Source: Littorina saxatilis
Lineage: Eukaryota; Mollusca; Gastropoda; Littorinimorpha; Littorinidae
DNA length: 64,000 nt
Direction of reading: 5' to 3'
Assembly: GCF_037325665.1 (NCBI RefSeq)
Contig: NC_090246.1
Location: forward strand, 56,686,435 to 56,750,434
Shown piece after piece: positions 1-14,000 of this stretch. Position 1 is the first letter of the stretch; every line of letters starts with the position of its first letter. The notes below the pieces were generated by a model. That model did not search any database, was not told the DNA's origin, and saw only the letters and a list, made by a program, of their open reading frames with translations. The position numbers and the translations under genes are program-made.

Positions 1-227
1 TCTTAAGCAAGTTTTCACTTGAATGCTATTCTGAGAAAAGGTGGGATATGAATTATTTTATTGTTCACATGCAGGGACACGTTCTAATGATAAAGGCAAT
101 TCTTTTTTTTTTAGCTCGTTTCCTTTTCTTTCATAATAATAATAGTAGTACATTTATATAGTGCTTCGCTTTCAGCATGAAGCACTTAACAATGGTAAAC
201 TATATTTGAGATATATATATGTACGAG

Positions 228-2668
228 GCTGTGTTGTGTGTGCTGAAGGTGAAAGACCAGGACGTATCATGTCAAAACGAGGTGATGGAACTGTGGGAAG
301 ACAGTCACATGGGCGAGTTCACCAGTGTCATTTTGGATACGGTGTCCAGAATACGTGCTGGTCAGTATTTTCACTGGTTTTGTCCATTGTTGCTGAGTAT
401 ACGTAATTCTTTGCACTCAGGTGTGAATTATGTTTGTAATACAGTGGAACCCCCTTTTTAAGACCCCCCGATGTAAGACTCCCTCCTTTTTAAGACCCTG
501 TTTTCTCAGACTTTCTGTTCATAACCTCTGTAAATGTACCCCCATTTTAAGACTCCCTCCTTTTAAGACCTGCTTTTCTCAAAGTTTTGGTGGCCTATTA
601 TATTCCTTGAATTAGGATGATTATTACAAGTGCCTAACCTTGGGTTGAGTTATCTATTAACGTATTTGTGCGGGGATTATGTATTGCTTGAATTGCACAC
701 TGTCTTTGTGACGTTGAAGTGTTGAAATTCTTTCCTACTGTGCTTATTCCTACTGTGCTTATTCTGATAGTTTTGAAATAAAGAATTGTGAACTAAACTG
801 ATACTTTATTCCCCTCTGTGTTGATGGGTGTTCAGGTGAAGAGGTGTCAGTGGAAAGCCTGTGGGTGCTGGCCCTTGCCCTGAAGGTGTTCCACAATCTC
901 CTCAAGTCCGACAGCATCTTCAACTCCCCCGACATTTTCCGTGCCGACTTCATCCAGAGCCTGGTGTTCATCGCAAGCAAAGGCACAGGCTTCAGTCAGC
1001 AGTGGCTGCTCAAGGACTTAGAGGTGAGTGTGTGTTGTTTATCTGGTGTTGATGGCTACAAAGGCACAGGCTTCAGTTAGCAATGGCTGCTCAAGGATTT
1101 AGAGGTGAGTGTGTGTTGTTTATCTGGTGTTGATGGCTACAAAGGCACAGGCTTCAGTCAGCAATGGCTGCTCAAGGATTTAGAGGTGAGTGTGTGTTGT
1201 TTATCTGGTGTTGATGGCTACAAAGGCACAGGCTTCAGTCAGCAATGGCTGCTCAAGGGCTTAGAGGTGAGTGTGTGTTGGTTATCTGGTGTTGATGGCT
1301 ACTAGCAAGGGAACAGGCTAGTGATGTGTGTGCTGGTTTTAAGTTCAATTGTTCTTGCAGGGGAGTAAATGATCATGTGTTTCTTGCTGTCTATTGTACT
1401 AAAAATTGTGGTACTGTTGTGGCCTCTGGTGCACTCCCTCAAACCGGCTTGCTTGTTGTGTTTTGTTCCCCTTTTCACACTTCCTATTAGATTCTTTCTC
1501 ACCCCAACCCTTTAGCAAGTACACAGAGTTCAATATAAATAGTATTTACTATCACAGCCGAATGTTACTCGTCCACAGGTTCTCTCCCTCAACCTGTACA
1601 GTTCAGAAGACCAGCCCCCATCAGCTGTCAAGAAACCCAAGATCATCACCAAGAAGGAGGTGGAACCAAAGAAACCGGAAAGAGAGATCAAGATTCTCGA
1701 TTCAGACAATGATGACGATGACAACGACGATGATGATGATGACGATGACGAAGATGATGACCTTTTTGATGAAGAGGCCATGTCCATGTCATCAACGACG
1801 ACTTCTTGGGAAGATGAAGAGGAGACAAAAGATGTCTTTGCCAAAGCTGACTCCAAAACCAAAGCCATCTTTGAGGTAAATTGAGCTCCGAAGTTCCAGA
1901 GGGAAGACCTTTTTGAAGATTGTTATGATCATTTGCATGTTCATTTTTGAGTCACTTGAGAAAAAGTGACTCTATGTAATCGGTCAGTGTTAGTCTGTCC
2001 GGCCGGCCGGCCGGCCGGCCGGCCGGCCGGCCGTAGACACCACCTTAACGTTGGACTTTTCTCGGAAACTATCAAAGCGATCGGGCTCATATTTTGTTTA
2101 GTCGTGACCTCCAATGACCTCTACACTTTAACGATGGTTTCGTTGACCTTTGACCTTTTTCAAGGTCACAGGTCAGCGTCAAAGGAAAAATTAGACATTT
2201 TATATCTTTGACAAACTTTTCTCGGAAACTATCAAAGCGATCGGGCTCATATTTTGTTTAGTCGTGACCTCCAATGACCTCTACACTTTAACGATGGTTT
2301 CGTTGACCTTTGACCTTTTTCAAGGTCACAGGTCAGCGTCAAAGAAAAAATTAGACATTTTATATCTTTGACAAAGTTCATCGGATGTGATTGAAACTTT
2401 GTAGGATTATTCTTTACATCAAAGTATTTACATCTGTAGCCTTTTACGAACGTTATCAGAAAAACAAGGGAGATAACTAGCCTTTTCTGTTCGGCAACAC
2501 ACAACTTAACGTTGGGCTTTTCTCGGAAACTATAAAAGTGACCGGGCTCAAATTTTATGTGAACGTGACTCATTGTGTTGTGAATAGCAATTTCTTCCTG
2601 TCCATCTGATGCCTCATATAATATTCAGAACTGCGAAAGTGACTCGATCGAGCGTTTGCTCTTCTTGT

Positions 2669-2728
<60 letters not shown>

Positions 2729-2748
2729 TGTGTGTTTGTGTGTGTGTG

Positions 2749-2804
<56 letters not shown>

Positions 2805-5229
2805 TGTGAGTGTGTGAGTGTGTGTGTGAGTGTGAGTGTGTGTGTGTGAGTGTGTGTGTGTGTGTGTGAGTGTGTGTGTGATGTAACTCTTTTATTTGAT
2901 TTGTTTAACACCAGGCGTTGCACCATGAACTGAAGGTGCCCATGTCGGTGCTACACGTGGTGTATGAAATGAATGAAGGCAACATGGAAGCCATCAAGAA
3001 AGCCTTGATTGAGAAGTAAGTCATTTTATTGTAAGAGTGTGTGTGTGTGTGTCTTTTCACTTTGAGTATCTCTTTGAATTGAAGGGAAGCATGATGGTCA
3101 CCTTTAAGAGATTCAGAATGACTATGGTTACCAATGCTTTTTTTCTAAAACAACATTGCCCGTTTTTGTCCTTTGATAGGATATTCTGTTTGGATATTGC
3201 TTTCGAGGGTCCTGGTTTGGCTCTTTTGTGTGTTGCTTACATGTTTGTTTTATTTATTTTATTTTATTTATTTTGTTTGTGTTTGTTTTATTTGTTGCAG
3301 TTTTGAACATTCTCCAGAAATAACCAGCTTTATGGAGAAGTGGTATGTTTTCACTTTTCTGTGTGTATTTGTATGTGTAATCATGTATACTTACTTGGGC
3401 AGCTTTAAAAAGGAGTGCTGAGAGGTTTTGAGCATTTTCATGAATCATACTTACCTGATTTGACAGATTTCTTGTGAAAGGCGCAACAGTCATGGGGATA
3501 GGTCATGTGCAAACTTAAAATCGTTCTGACTGTTTTATCAGAACTGTGTTTAGCTGATTGATTGATTGAAATTTGACTGATGAATGGTGGTGATTGAATT
3601 GATGATGGATGTTTGTATGTATTGAAAGTAGACAGCTGGATGGTTTGACGGGTAAGGTCTTTTCTGCAATGTGGTTTCGTTGTTATCATTAAAGGATAGC
3701 TTTGCGTCAATCATCAATGGATGCCAACACACAACCGTTGAACGTTGAAGAAGAAGAAGAATGGATGCCAATTTCTTCTTTATCTGTACAGGAAGAGCGG
3801 TGAAACAGTCACCCCAAAGGCCGGTGACAAGGATGCGGTGACACAGGAGAAGGTGATAGACACTGGGATCTTCTATCATCCCAACCACCCCAACAGAGCC
3901 AGCAGGTGAGACAGACTGTTTTATACGCTGCAGGTGAACTATCTCAGATGTGTTCGGGCTTCCACGTGCACTACAGCCACAATTTCAAATGGAAACTTGC
4001 CATGATTTGGCTGCATTGTTACTGATTTTGGTTAATTGGAATTTTGTAGGATTTAATTTTATAGGTGTTATTGGAAACCAATGTATTCTGCCAGCTCTGA
4101 ATGCAGCTCATAGATTATTTCTGGAGTTACTGAATTGTTGGTTTCTAAGAATATTCCCCAATTATTAATTCTATTGCAGTCAGACCTGTCAATAACTGGA
4201 CTGATCAAAAGCGGTCATTTTAGAACAGTGGTCGCTATGAAAAGATGAATTATATTGAGAAAAAAGAAATCTTGTTGGGGATCCTTGGGTGTGGTCTTAG
4301 CAGGCAGGTGGTCCTTATATAGAGGTGGTTATCAGGGCGGGTTCGACTGTACCATTCATGCACCATTGCTAACAACCTTTGCATTTTGCAACAATTTTGA
4401 GCAGCCCGAGCATCGCCAACGAGGAGACAGGCGAGACACACCAGGACCTGTTCCAGCCCTCACAGCGCCTGGCAGGGGAGATCAGCGAGCAGCGACGCAA
4501 CAAGAGCGCAGAACTCCTCAAAAAGGAGCTGCAGAAGCACGGGCGCTATGCATCGCGCGAGTACCTGGCCAAGGTCAACCTGGCCATAGCCGTGTTGTAC
4601 ACGCGCCACGTTCTGACAGGACTGCTGGCCCACTGGCCGAGGGACGGACCCGTCATCAACGCGGCCTTGCTGGGCTGTAAAGACATGCAGCAGATCCCCT
4701 GTGTGCTGGATCTGCTCTTCAAGGCTGACAGCCGCGACTGCTTTAAGAAGGTGGGTCTCAAGCCTCTGTACTGAACAATAACAGCCTTTCTTTGAGTTTA
4801 CAGCAAGGTTGTATTTTATCTTGCATCGCCTACATGACCAGCCAGTTCACGGAGGACTTACATGACCTGACCTGACCTGACCTTACTGTTATACAGGTGG
4901 TGGAGAAGGTGATAGAGCACTGTGACCTGGCCAGCCTGGTGCCCATCGCCTACACAGCCAGCCAGTTCATGGAGGAGGTGACACTTTCCTCTGTCACCAA
5001 GGAGAGCGCCCACAACTACACCAGTGGCCACTCCGTGGAGAAGATACAGCTGCCTGGCGCCTCCTTCCTCACCATCACCTTTGACAGCAAGTAAGTGTGT
5101 GTTTGTGTGTGTATGGGGGGGGGGGGGGGGGGGGGTTGTGGGAATGTGTGTTTGTGAGATAAGGAGAGAGATACAAAAAGTGCTCAAAACTGCACCATCA
5201 CCTTTGACAGCAAGTGTGTGTGTGTGTGT

Positions 5230-5276
<47 letters not shown>

Positions 5277-8029
5277 TGTGTGTGTGTGTGTGGTGGGGGT
5301 GGGGGGGGGGGTTGCTGAATGTGTGTTTGTGATGTAAGGAGAGATACGAAAATTGCTCTAAACAACACCAGCGGTCACTCAGTTGAGAAGCTTACAGCTG
5401 CCCGCCACCTCCTTCGTCACCATCATGTGTAGATATGTGATTGAAAGTAGTCCCTCTCCAGAGAGGAAGAGAGTAGCGTGTAAAATGTCATGTCTATGGA
5501 GAGGGAGAGATCGTAAGCAGTTTGTGTGTGGATGTATTACATGTCTGTGCGCTTGGACTCCTATGTGTGTTTGATATTCAGCAATTATTTACAGTCTGTT
5601 TGGGTGTTTTTTTGCAACAGATGTTCCACTGCAGTGGATTCAGACATCTTGCAGTTTTCTACCTCAGAGGATTTCTCCAAAGACATGCATGCTTTCAGTG
5701 GTGCCAAACCACGCTGGAACAACTTCCAGGTGCCAGGTCAATATATTATTACACTTCTTCTGTGACTTCACCTGAAGTGACACCTGCTTTAAGTGGCAAC
5801 GCTTTGTTTAAAGGGCACACAGAAAAGATAATTAGACTAAAAATCAATCTGCATGTTAAACAAGGACAGAACATATTGAATGGAACAAGCCGGTGTGCCA
5901 CTGATCATCTAACATCTTATGTTTATGCTGTAGCGTGCATGGCTGAAGTGCATGAACCGAAAGTGGGTGCCACCCAAACGGGAGAGAATAAACGACAGGG
6001 TCTGATTCGTTGAAATCGCAACAAATCTCAATTTTAACCAATCCAACACCGCGGCTGACTCCCTCCCGGTTGGTAACTTTCTCGTGCACCTCGGCCCTGG
6101 TAACTGATTTGCATGTTGGTTTCAGGGGACACAATCTACTATAAGTACATCATGGAGAGTGATGGCTTCTCTGTGCCGTACTGGGGTTACAAGTTCACCG
6201 TTGTGGCCGGCATCAGTGACAGCTTTGAGACTGGACACACAATCCTGGAGTCTATTCTTGCCGCTCCTATGGCTCTGTGAGTATTTTGGGATTGAATGGA
6301 AAGTTTTGATCGTGCCATGAAGACTACAGTGCGCTTTGTGTGTTTTGTTGCTGTCACAGGTGAAACCTATAGATATGTTCAGATGAGACAAGAGTTTTTC
6401 TTTGCATGAACAAGTAACGGTACAACAAGAGAAAGCATGTACATCCTTTTTTGTGTGTTTTTGTGTGTGTGTTCACAGATAATAGACAATGTGATGCAGA
6501 AGTTCATGATAGTCCATAAATTTAGATACAGGGACAGCAATCTGAAAAATACTTACAATCTTTTGTGAGATGTTCCCTCTTCTTGCAGCAAACTTCTCTT
6601 TGGAGTTGTTTGACTGACAAAGCATTGCATGTATTTCATTTCTCCAAAGTTACAGTAGATTCTTCACTTCTGCTTTCTTTGCAACCAGGTCTCTACCCCT
6701 GAGTGACATGTGGAGGAGCCTGGCCTACGTGGCCTGCAAGCAGACCTCCACGCAGCGTCTCAAAGCCATCCAGCTGCTGCTGCGCATCATCAAGACGCAG
6801 CACGAGTGTTTGCCGCGCAGCAAGGCAAAGGCTTCTTCCTCCTCCTCCACCGATGCCCCCCTCCACCCCTTTAGTCTCCCTCCTCCGCTCGACCCCAGCC
6901 CCCCTCCCCGACCATCCATCGACCTGAGTCTGCTGCGGCCGCTGTGGAACCTGTACAGTAAGATGACGGCCAAGGACGACGAGTCGAGCAACATGCAGCA
7001 GCCTGTGGTGCGGGCACTGACTGAGCTCTTCCTGCAGGCAGAGAATTTGGCCTTGGTGAGTACAGTGCCCTCTCCTGAAATCGGCGTATGCTGCCTGAAT
7101 AGTGGGGTAAAAACGGTCATACACGTAAAAATCCACTCGTGCAAAAACATGAGTGAACGTGGGAGTTTCAGCCTATGAACGAAGAAGAAGAGAAGAAATA
7201 CAGTGTCTTGCTTGTGATTTACACTACAGCTTTCTTAGAGCGCTTACGTCCCTTTGTTTCTTAGGTCTTCTTATAGCGCTCTGCTTCATTTGAGTTAAGT
7301 TATTCTTTGTTTTAAAACTCACTGATTGTATACTTTCATATCTGGGAAGACGTTGTTTTTCAGATTTCCGTTTTGTAATGGTCTGTAGGTTAAATCTCTC
7401 TTTTGGTCAAGTAAAGCCGGATTTTCATTTCTCCAGGTTCTTTTTCTGTTGTCATTTGAAAGTTACTGCAGGGGTCTCAGTCATTGGAATGGTCCACCCA
7501 ACCGTCACTTTATTGTTTTCATTTTGGATAACTGTTTCATACTTTACTACTGCGCTCCATTTTGTATCATTGTTTGTAGTGTTGCTTGAAGAACTTTGTA
7601 GCGAATTGCAGTGTCTAGATACATGGATTGGCAATGGCATCTCTGTCGAACGGTAGTACTTTCACTTTAAAGGGATGATTGGAGCGGTATGTGTACAAGG
7701 ACTTACATTGATTAAGGAAGTTGTGTGTACAAACATGTTTTATTGATATTCTTTTTCCATCAGGACTGGGACATGGTGGATGAATACCTGGCAGCAATGG
7801 CTAATGTACAGGATGTGAAGGGAAGCGTACTTCAGGTAAGATAATTTTTGTCAGTTGCTGTTTTTGATAAGATGGGGTAAATTAGTCGAGTTTGATATGT
7901 AAGACATCATTTCAATTGACAGCTATTGCGTTCTTAAGTTGGTGTGTGTGTGTGAGCTAAAGTGATATGAACCTAGGAAACATGGAAGCCGTCAAGACAT
8001 TTTTGATTAAAAAGGGAGTCTTTCATTGC

Positions 8030-8089
<60 letters not shown>

Positions 8090-11000
8090 AAGGCCAATAG
8101 CTTATATGAAAAATGTACATTTAAAGTAAAAATAGTTGTCAATATAACACTTACCTCGACAGTACTATTCTTGCACATTATCTATTATAGGCCGAAAAAA
8201 TTGGACAAAACGCTGAGTGGGTACAATTATCTCCCATAACCATGCGCCACCGTGGATCCCAAGCACTGTCCGAGTGCTTCCCCCTTACAGGATGTAGGTG
8301 GCGCGTCCTCTTTCTTTTTTCGCGCGTGTCAGACCGGCTGTGTTTCTGCTACGCTCCCGGATTATTTTGGACTAAGAGGCTCCTTTTCTGTGTGGACTAT
8401 CACCTGTTGGATTATTGTGTGTTATTCCACTTCTGGCTTGAGGCTACGTTGTGTTTCCTTCAACTTGTGCCTCCGTTTTTGTGTGGCGGACTCGGCGTGC
8501 CTCCCGTCCTACTTCGTGGTGACCGGTCGTCTGCTTCTCGTTTCGCCGCATTCACTTGAGTATTGACCTAAATTTTCTTTGAATTTTGTTAATTCTCGGT
8601 CTTTAAGGGTACGTACAGGGCGAGGTAGGATGTCTCGTCCTGTTTTGGGCTCTGGTTCTACGGAACCAGAGTCTGCCGGGGGCAACCCTTCTCCGGGCGC
8701 CCAGCGTCATGTTTTACGCACGGAGAAGGGGACCTTTCGGCGCTCCGACTCTCCCTCCCCAAACGCTTTGCGTTTGCGGCGAGGGAGGGCGGAGAAAGCC
8801 TGTTTGAGCAAGCTCAATGCGAGCTTGCTCAAACAGGCTGGGCTTGAGCCTGGGACTTCGGGCGGGGCTGCGCCGTCGAAGGTTCGGGGAAGGTCGAGGG
8901 GAAAGAAAAAGCTTCTTTCTCCTTCTCCTTCAGTGGAACAGGCTTCCCCCCCTTCGACGCCGTTGTCCGGCCCTCAGTCTCAGGCTTCAGCTCCTCCCGG
9001 TTTCAAGCCTGGGGGGAAGGTTTCCTTCTCCCCCCTGGCTCGAATCCGGGGGCATGTCGATTCCCAACCCTCTTTGGGGGTTGGTGAATCCGATCTAGGG
9101 GCTACTGGAGAGACTCAGGTTTTGACAGCCAACGGCCATACCACGTTGAAAACACCGGTTCTCGTCCGACCACCGAAGTTAAGCAACGTCGGGCCCGGTT
9201 AGTACTTGGATGGGTGACCGCCTGGGAACACCGGGTGCAGTTGGCATTAAAATCTTCCTTTTCCGGTGCCTCTCCTGTGCCCTCCTCGGTTTCCACCGCT
9301 GTGGAAGCCAGGAGGGACACGGGTCCTCCTCTGAACTCCCTCGCTGGGTCGTCTGCTGCTGTTTTGACAGTAGTTTCGGCCTCCTGGGGGGGGAGATCGG
9401 AGGAGATGACGGGGTCTCTGAATTCCCTCCCCGCTGGGGTTGGGATGCGAATTGACCCCGTTCAGGGCGGTCCTGTGGGGGCAGGGGTTTCAGGCTTCGT
9501 GCCTACGACCACTGCTACTACGGTTCCCTCTGACGTCCGTGTGACTGGTGGCTGTCCCTCTTGAAACGCTCCGGCCGACTAGTTACTGGACGTGGAGGTG
9601 TTCGACAGAACGTGGTACTTCTGTCGAATGGTCAGGGCGACGGGAACATTGTTTCTGTTGCTCAGACCGACACCTCCGACCGGACCGTCTTGACCCCACG
9701 CCATTCCTTAGCGTCTGGTGTTCGGGTGACGGATGGTCCGGACCAAGGGTCCGGAACGTTCCAGGCTTACGGGTCGGGATCGAACCGGACCCACGGGTCC
9801 CGACTGGACTTGACCTCCGGGTTTGGTCCGGACGGGACCCATGGTACGGGACCGTACCGGACCTTAGGGTCCGGTGCGGGACAGTACCTCTGGCCCTTGC
9901 CGGACCCCCGGACCTACGGGTCCGGATGGTACGGTACGGGACCAGTGGTTCGGTCGGGACCGGACCACCCGACCACCTCTGTTGGTCTGGGTGGTCTGGC
10001 ACCGAACCGGAACACACCGGACCTACGGGTCCGGAGGGTACGGTACCGGACCAGTGGTCCGGTCGGGACCGGACCACTCGACCACCTCTGTTGGTCCGGG
10101 TGGTCTGGCACCGAACCGGACCATGCCGGACCTACGGGTCCGGATGGTACGGTATGTCCACGTCCGGACCGAGCCACCCGAACACTTCTGTGGGTACGGA
10201 TGGTTCAGTACCGAACGGGACCTCCGGATGGTACGGGACCGGACCGAATCTACGGGTTCGGATGGTCCGGTACCGGACCACCCGACCACCTCTGTTGGTC
10301 CGGATGGTCTGTCACCGAACCGGACCATACCGGACCACCGGACCTACGGGTCCGGATGGTACGGTAGGTCCACGTCCGGACCGAACACTTCAGTGGGTAC
10401 GGATGGTTCGGTGCCGTACGGGACCTCCGGATGGTATGGGACCGGACCACATGACCGGAACACCGGACCACCCTATCGGATCGGTCCGGACCACCCGACC
10501 ACCTCTGTTGGTCCGGATGGTCTGGCACCGAACCGGACCTACGGGTCCGGATGGTACGGTATGTCCACGTCCGGACCGAGCCACCCGAACACTTCTGTGG
10601 GTACGGGTGGTTCGGTGCCGAACGGGACCTCCGGATGGTACGGGACCGGACCGGACCTACGGGTCCGGATGGTCCGGTGCTGGACCGGTGGTCCGGACCG
10701 GACCACCCGACCACCTCTGTTGGTCCGGATGGTCTGGCACCGAACCGGACCATACCGGACTTACGGGTCCGGATGGTACGGTGTGTCCACGTCCGGACCG
10801 AGCCACCCGAACACTTCTGTGGGTACGGATGGTTCGGTGCCGAACGGGACCTCCGGATGGTACGGGACCGGAACACCGGACCGGAACACCGGACCACCCT
10901 ACCGGACCGGTCCGGACCACCCGACCACCTCTGTTGGTCCGGATGGTCTGGCACCGAACCGGACCTACGGGTCCGGATGGTACGGTACGTCCACGCCCGG

Positions 11001-14000
11001 ACCGAACCACCCGAACACTTCTGTGCCTACGGATGGTTCGGTGCCCAACAGGACCTCCGGATGGTACCGGACCTACGGGTCCGGACCTACGGGTCCGGAC
11101 CTACGGGTCCGGTGCCGGACCACCCGACCACCTCTGTTGGTCTGGATGGTCTGGCACCGAACCGGACCATACCGGACCACCGGACCTACGGGTCCGGATG
11201 GTACGGTATGTCCACGTCCGGACCTAACCACCCAAACACTTCTGTGGGTACGATGGTTCGGTGCTGAACGGGACCTCCGGATGGTACGGCACCAGACCGG
11301 ACCACCCTACCGGACCGGATCGGCACCCCCGACCGGACCGGACCATTTCTTTTCTGATCAGACCCGATGGGTTCCTGTTCAGTCTATAAATGGCGGGGGT
11401 TCGTTGGCTGGGCTGACCCAACAGTCGCAGGGTTGTTGTTTTTCTCCCCCTTCGGCTGCTGGAGACGTTTCGTCTTTGGGGCAGGGGTCTTCGCGGCCTC
11501 TTGCTTCTGTGGGCGTTTCTTCACAGCCTGCTTCATCGCTTTCGGCTCTTCCCCCTCAAGCTCCCTACACTCCTGCTTTTGAGGAGTTGTCGGGAAGTGA
11601 AGAGGAGAGTGAGTCGGAGGACGATAGGGAGGAGGATCAGGGTCGCCCTGAGGTTAACACTGAACCTCTACCCTTGCCGGTTTCCAACAGTACATGACAG
11701 ACATCACGCGGCGTCTTGACGTCACGGATGCCTCTCTTAAGCGTCTGTCGTCTAGTGTTGACACACAGGACGTGGACCCGGGGTCTGAGGACGAGAGGCA
11801 GGAGGCTCGTCCTCGCACAGCTAGAAGGACGTTTGAACAGTTTCAGGACGTCCTTCCCTGAGACGCCCTCTCGTCCTTTGAGTCCGCTTCGGCCCGGGCG
11901 CGGGAGGCTCACGCCGCGTCTGCCGGCGGCTCGTTTTATGAACGATCCGGCCGCCGGCAATTCGCGTTCCACCCTAGTCTAAGTGCCACGGTGGAAGCGG
12001 CAGCACATCGCCTGAGGAGTACAGATTCACGTGCAAACGCGACCTATGTTCCTCGGGAGGACGCGGGTTCAGTGCCATGCTTTCCTTCGGGAGGCGCACC
12101 TCCACTGTTTCCTCGTGTCCAATCTGTTTCGTCCCTCCCTTTTCCCTTTGACTCTCGAACTCTCCCTTTCCAGACTTCGAGTGTTTAGGGTGGGGCTGAC
12201 GGTGATGTGTTCGTTGGGGAGGTGCCTTCGGTCAAGAAGGTGGAACTGAGCTCTGCTTCGTTCCACAATCTTGAGGCCACCGTTTCTTCCACAGTCGAGG
12301 CCCAATCACAGGCCTTGACATGGATGAGCACGCTGTCCACACTGTTGGACCCTCCCGATCGGGCAGAGTCCGATTCCACTCGGGTCCTTGACACGGTTCG
12401 AGTGGATCGGGCTTTGCATGCCGTGCGATCGTGCGTGACGTCTGCGGCAGAATTGGCCATTGGAACACGGGTCCACTTTATTGGCCCTGTTCCGTGATCA
12501 TTTTCTGCCTACTTCTATAGTGCCTCCGGATATGAGGAAGAGTCTGAGGAACACGTTTCCTCAGCCTTCTTCCCTCTTTCATCCGGACACTGTTCGTTCT
12601 GTGGTGGAGTCCACACGCCAGAGGAACACTGATTCTCTGATGGTTGGCCTCGCTGCTTCGGCGACGGCGGCGGGGAGTAAGAGAAGTGCTACAGTCACCT
12701 CCAGCTCCCAGCCTCAGAAGAAGAAGAAGAAGCCAGTTTCACTGCCTCCTTCTTCCTCCTCTTAGGCGCCTGTTGCGTTCCCAAGCAAGACGAAGGGTGC
12801 TCAGACAGGTAAGGGGAAGCAGCACCACCAGGGGGGGGTGGTCGCAAGCCTGCGCCTGCCCGCCAGCAGAATTTTCAGTGAGTCCCGGCCCTACGTTGAC
12901 GCCCCCTCAAGTTGCCCCTCTTTCGTCCGTCGGTTCCCTTTTTCGGGCCCGCGGCATGTGGGGCAGACTGGTCTCCAACCAGTTTTTCTTGAGGGTGGTG
13001 TGGTCGGGGTTTTCTCTACCGCTGTCGTCACAACCTCCATTGTCCGCTCTACCTTGGACGTTCCCCCCTCCTCGAGAACCTGCCAGATGGCAGGCTCTTC
13101 AGGATGAGGTGAACTCGTTGGTCGAGAAGAAGGCGGTCTACCCCCTTTCTCAGCCTTCTCCGGGGTTCTGCTCCCGCCTGTTCACCGTCCCCAAAAAGGA
13201 CGGCCGGTTCAGGCCGGTGTTGGACCTCTCCACCTTGAACTTGTACCTTCACAGGTGCAAGTTCAAGATGGAAACCCCTTCGTCGGTCCGGTTGGCCATC
13301 CGGCCAAACGATTGGGCCATGTCTGGGACCTCCAGGATGCTTACTTCCACATCCTGGTGGCCCCGGGGTACCGACATCTGCTCCGGTTCGTTTGGGAGGG
13401 CACGGTGTTCGAGTTTCGGGCCCTCCCATTCGGCCTGTCCTTGGCCCCTCTGATTTTCAACGGGGACAACAACACCACATGCTTAGCTTACCTTCGCCAC
13501 CAGGGGGGCACCAATTCTCGGTCCCTCTCCCTGTTGGCGGAGGAGATTCTGCTCTGGTGCCAGACCAATCAGGTCCGGATGTCAGTCCAGTTCGTTCCGG
13601 GGAAATTCTCAGTCGGGGCGATCAGGTTCTCTCCACAGAATGGACCATCGCTCACAACGTTCTACAGCGTCTGTGGGCAAGGTGGGACCGTCCTCTGATC
13701 GATCTGTTCGCAACTCGATTCAGCGCTCGGCTTCCCAGGTACGTCAGCCCCTTTCGAGACATGAATGCGTTCCACTTGGACGCATTCACTCTCTTGTGGA
13801 GGCTCCTCGATGCTTACGCCTATCCCCCGACATCTCTGATTCCGAGGGTGCTGGCAAAATATCTGCAGGAACGACCAAGACTGATTTTGGTCGCGCCTTA
13901 CTGGCCAACAGCTCCGTGGTTTCCAGATCTTCGCGGTCTCACCCACGTAGACCCTCTACCTCTGGATCTGGACGGGGGAGGTCTGCTCCAGCCTCGATCA

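Noticed and set aside
2570-2926. Minus-strand His/Thr-rich frame, and similar Cys/Val, Arg/Glu or Ser/Leu frames at 19184, 48688, 62769 and 63709
   Set aside because: Direct translations of GT/CA or GA microsatellites.
9128-9247. Treating the 5S sequence as a normal host 5S gene locus
   Set aside because: It is single, not in a tandem array, and flanked on both sides by gag-like retroelement sequence, so a captured copy is the better description.
9548-11697. Reading frames of 559 and 607 codons as a secreted Gly/Pro-rich protein gene
   Set aside because: They run along the TCCGGACC array, several frames on both strands are open at once, and they lie inside a retroelement. The composition follows the repeat, not selection on a protein.
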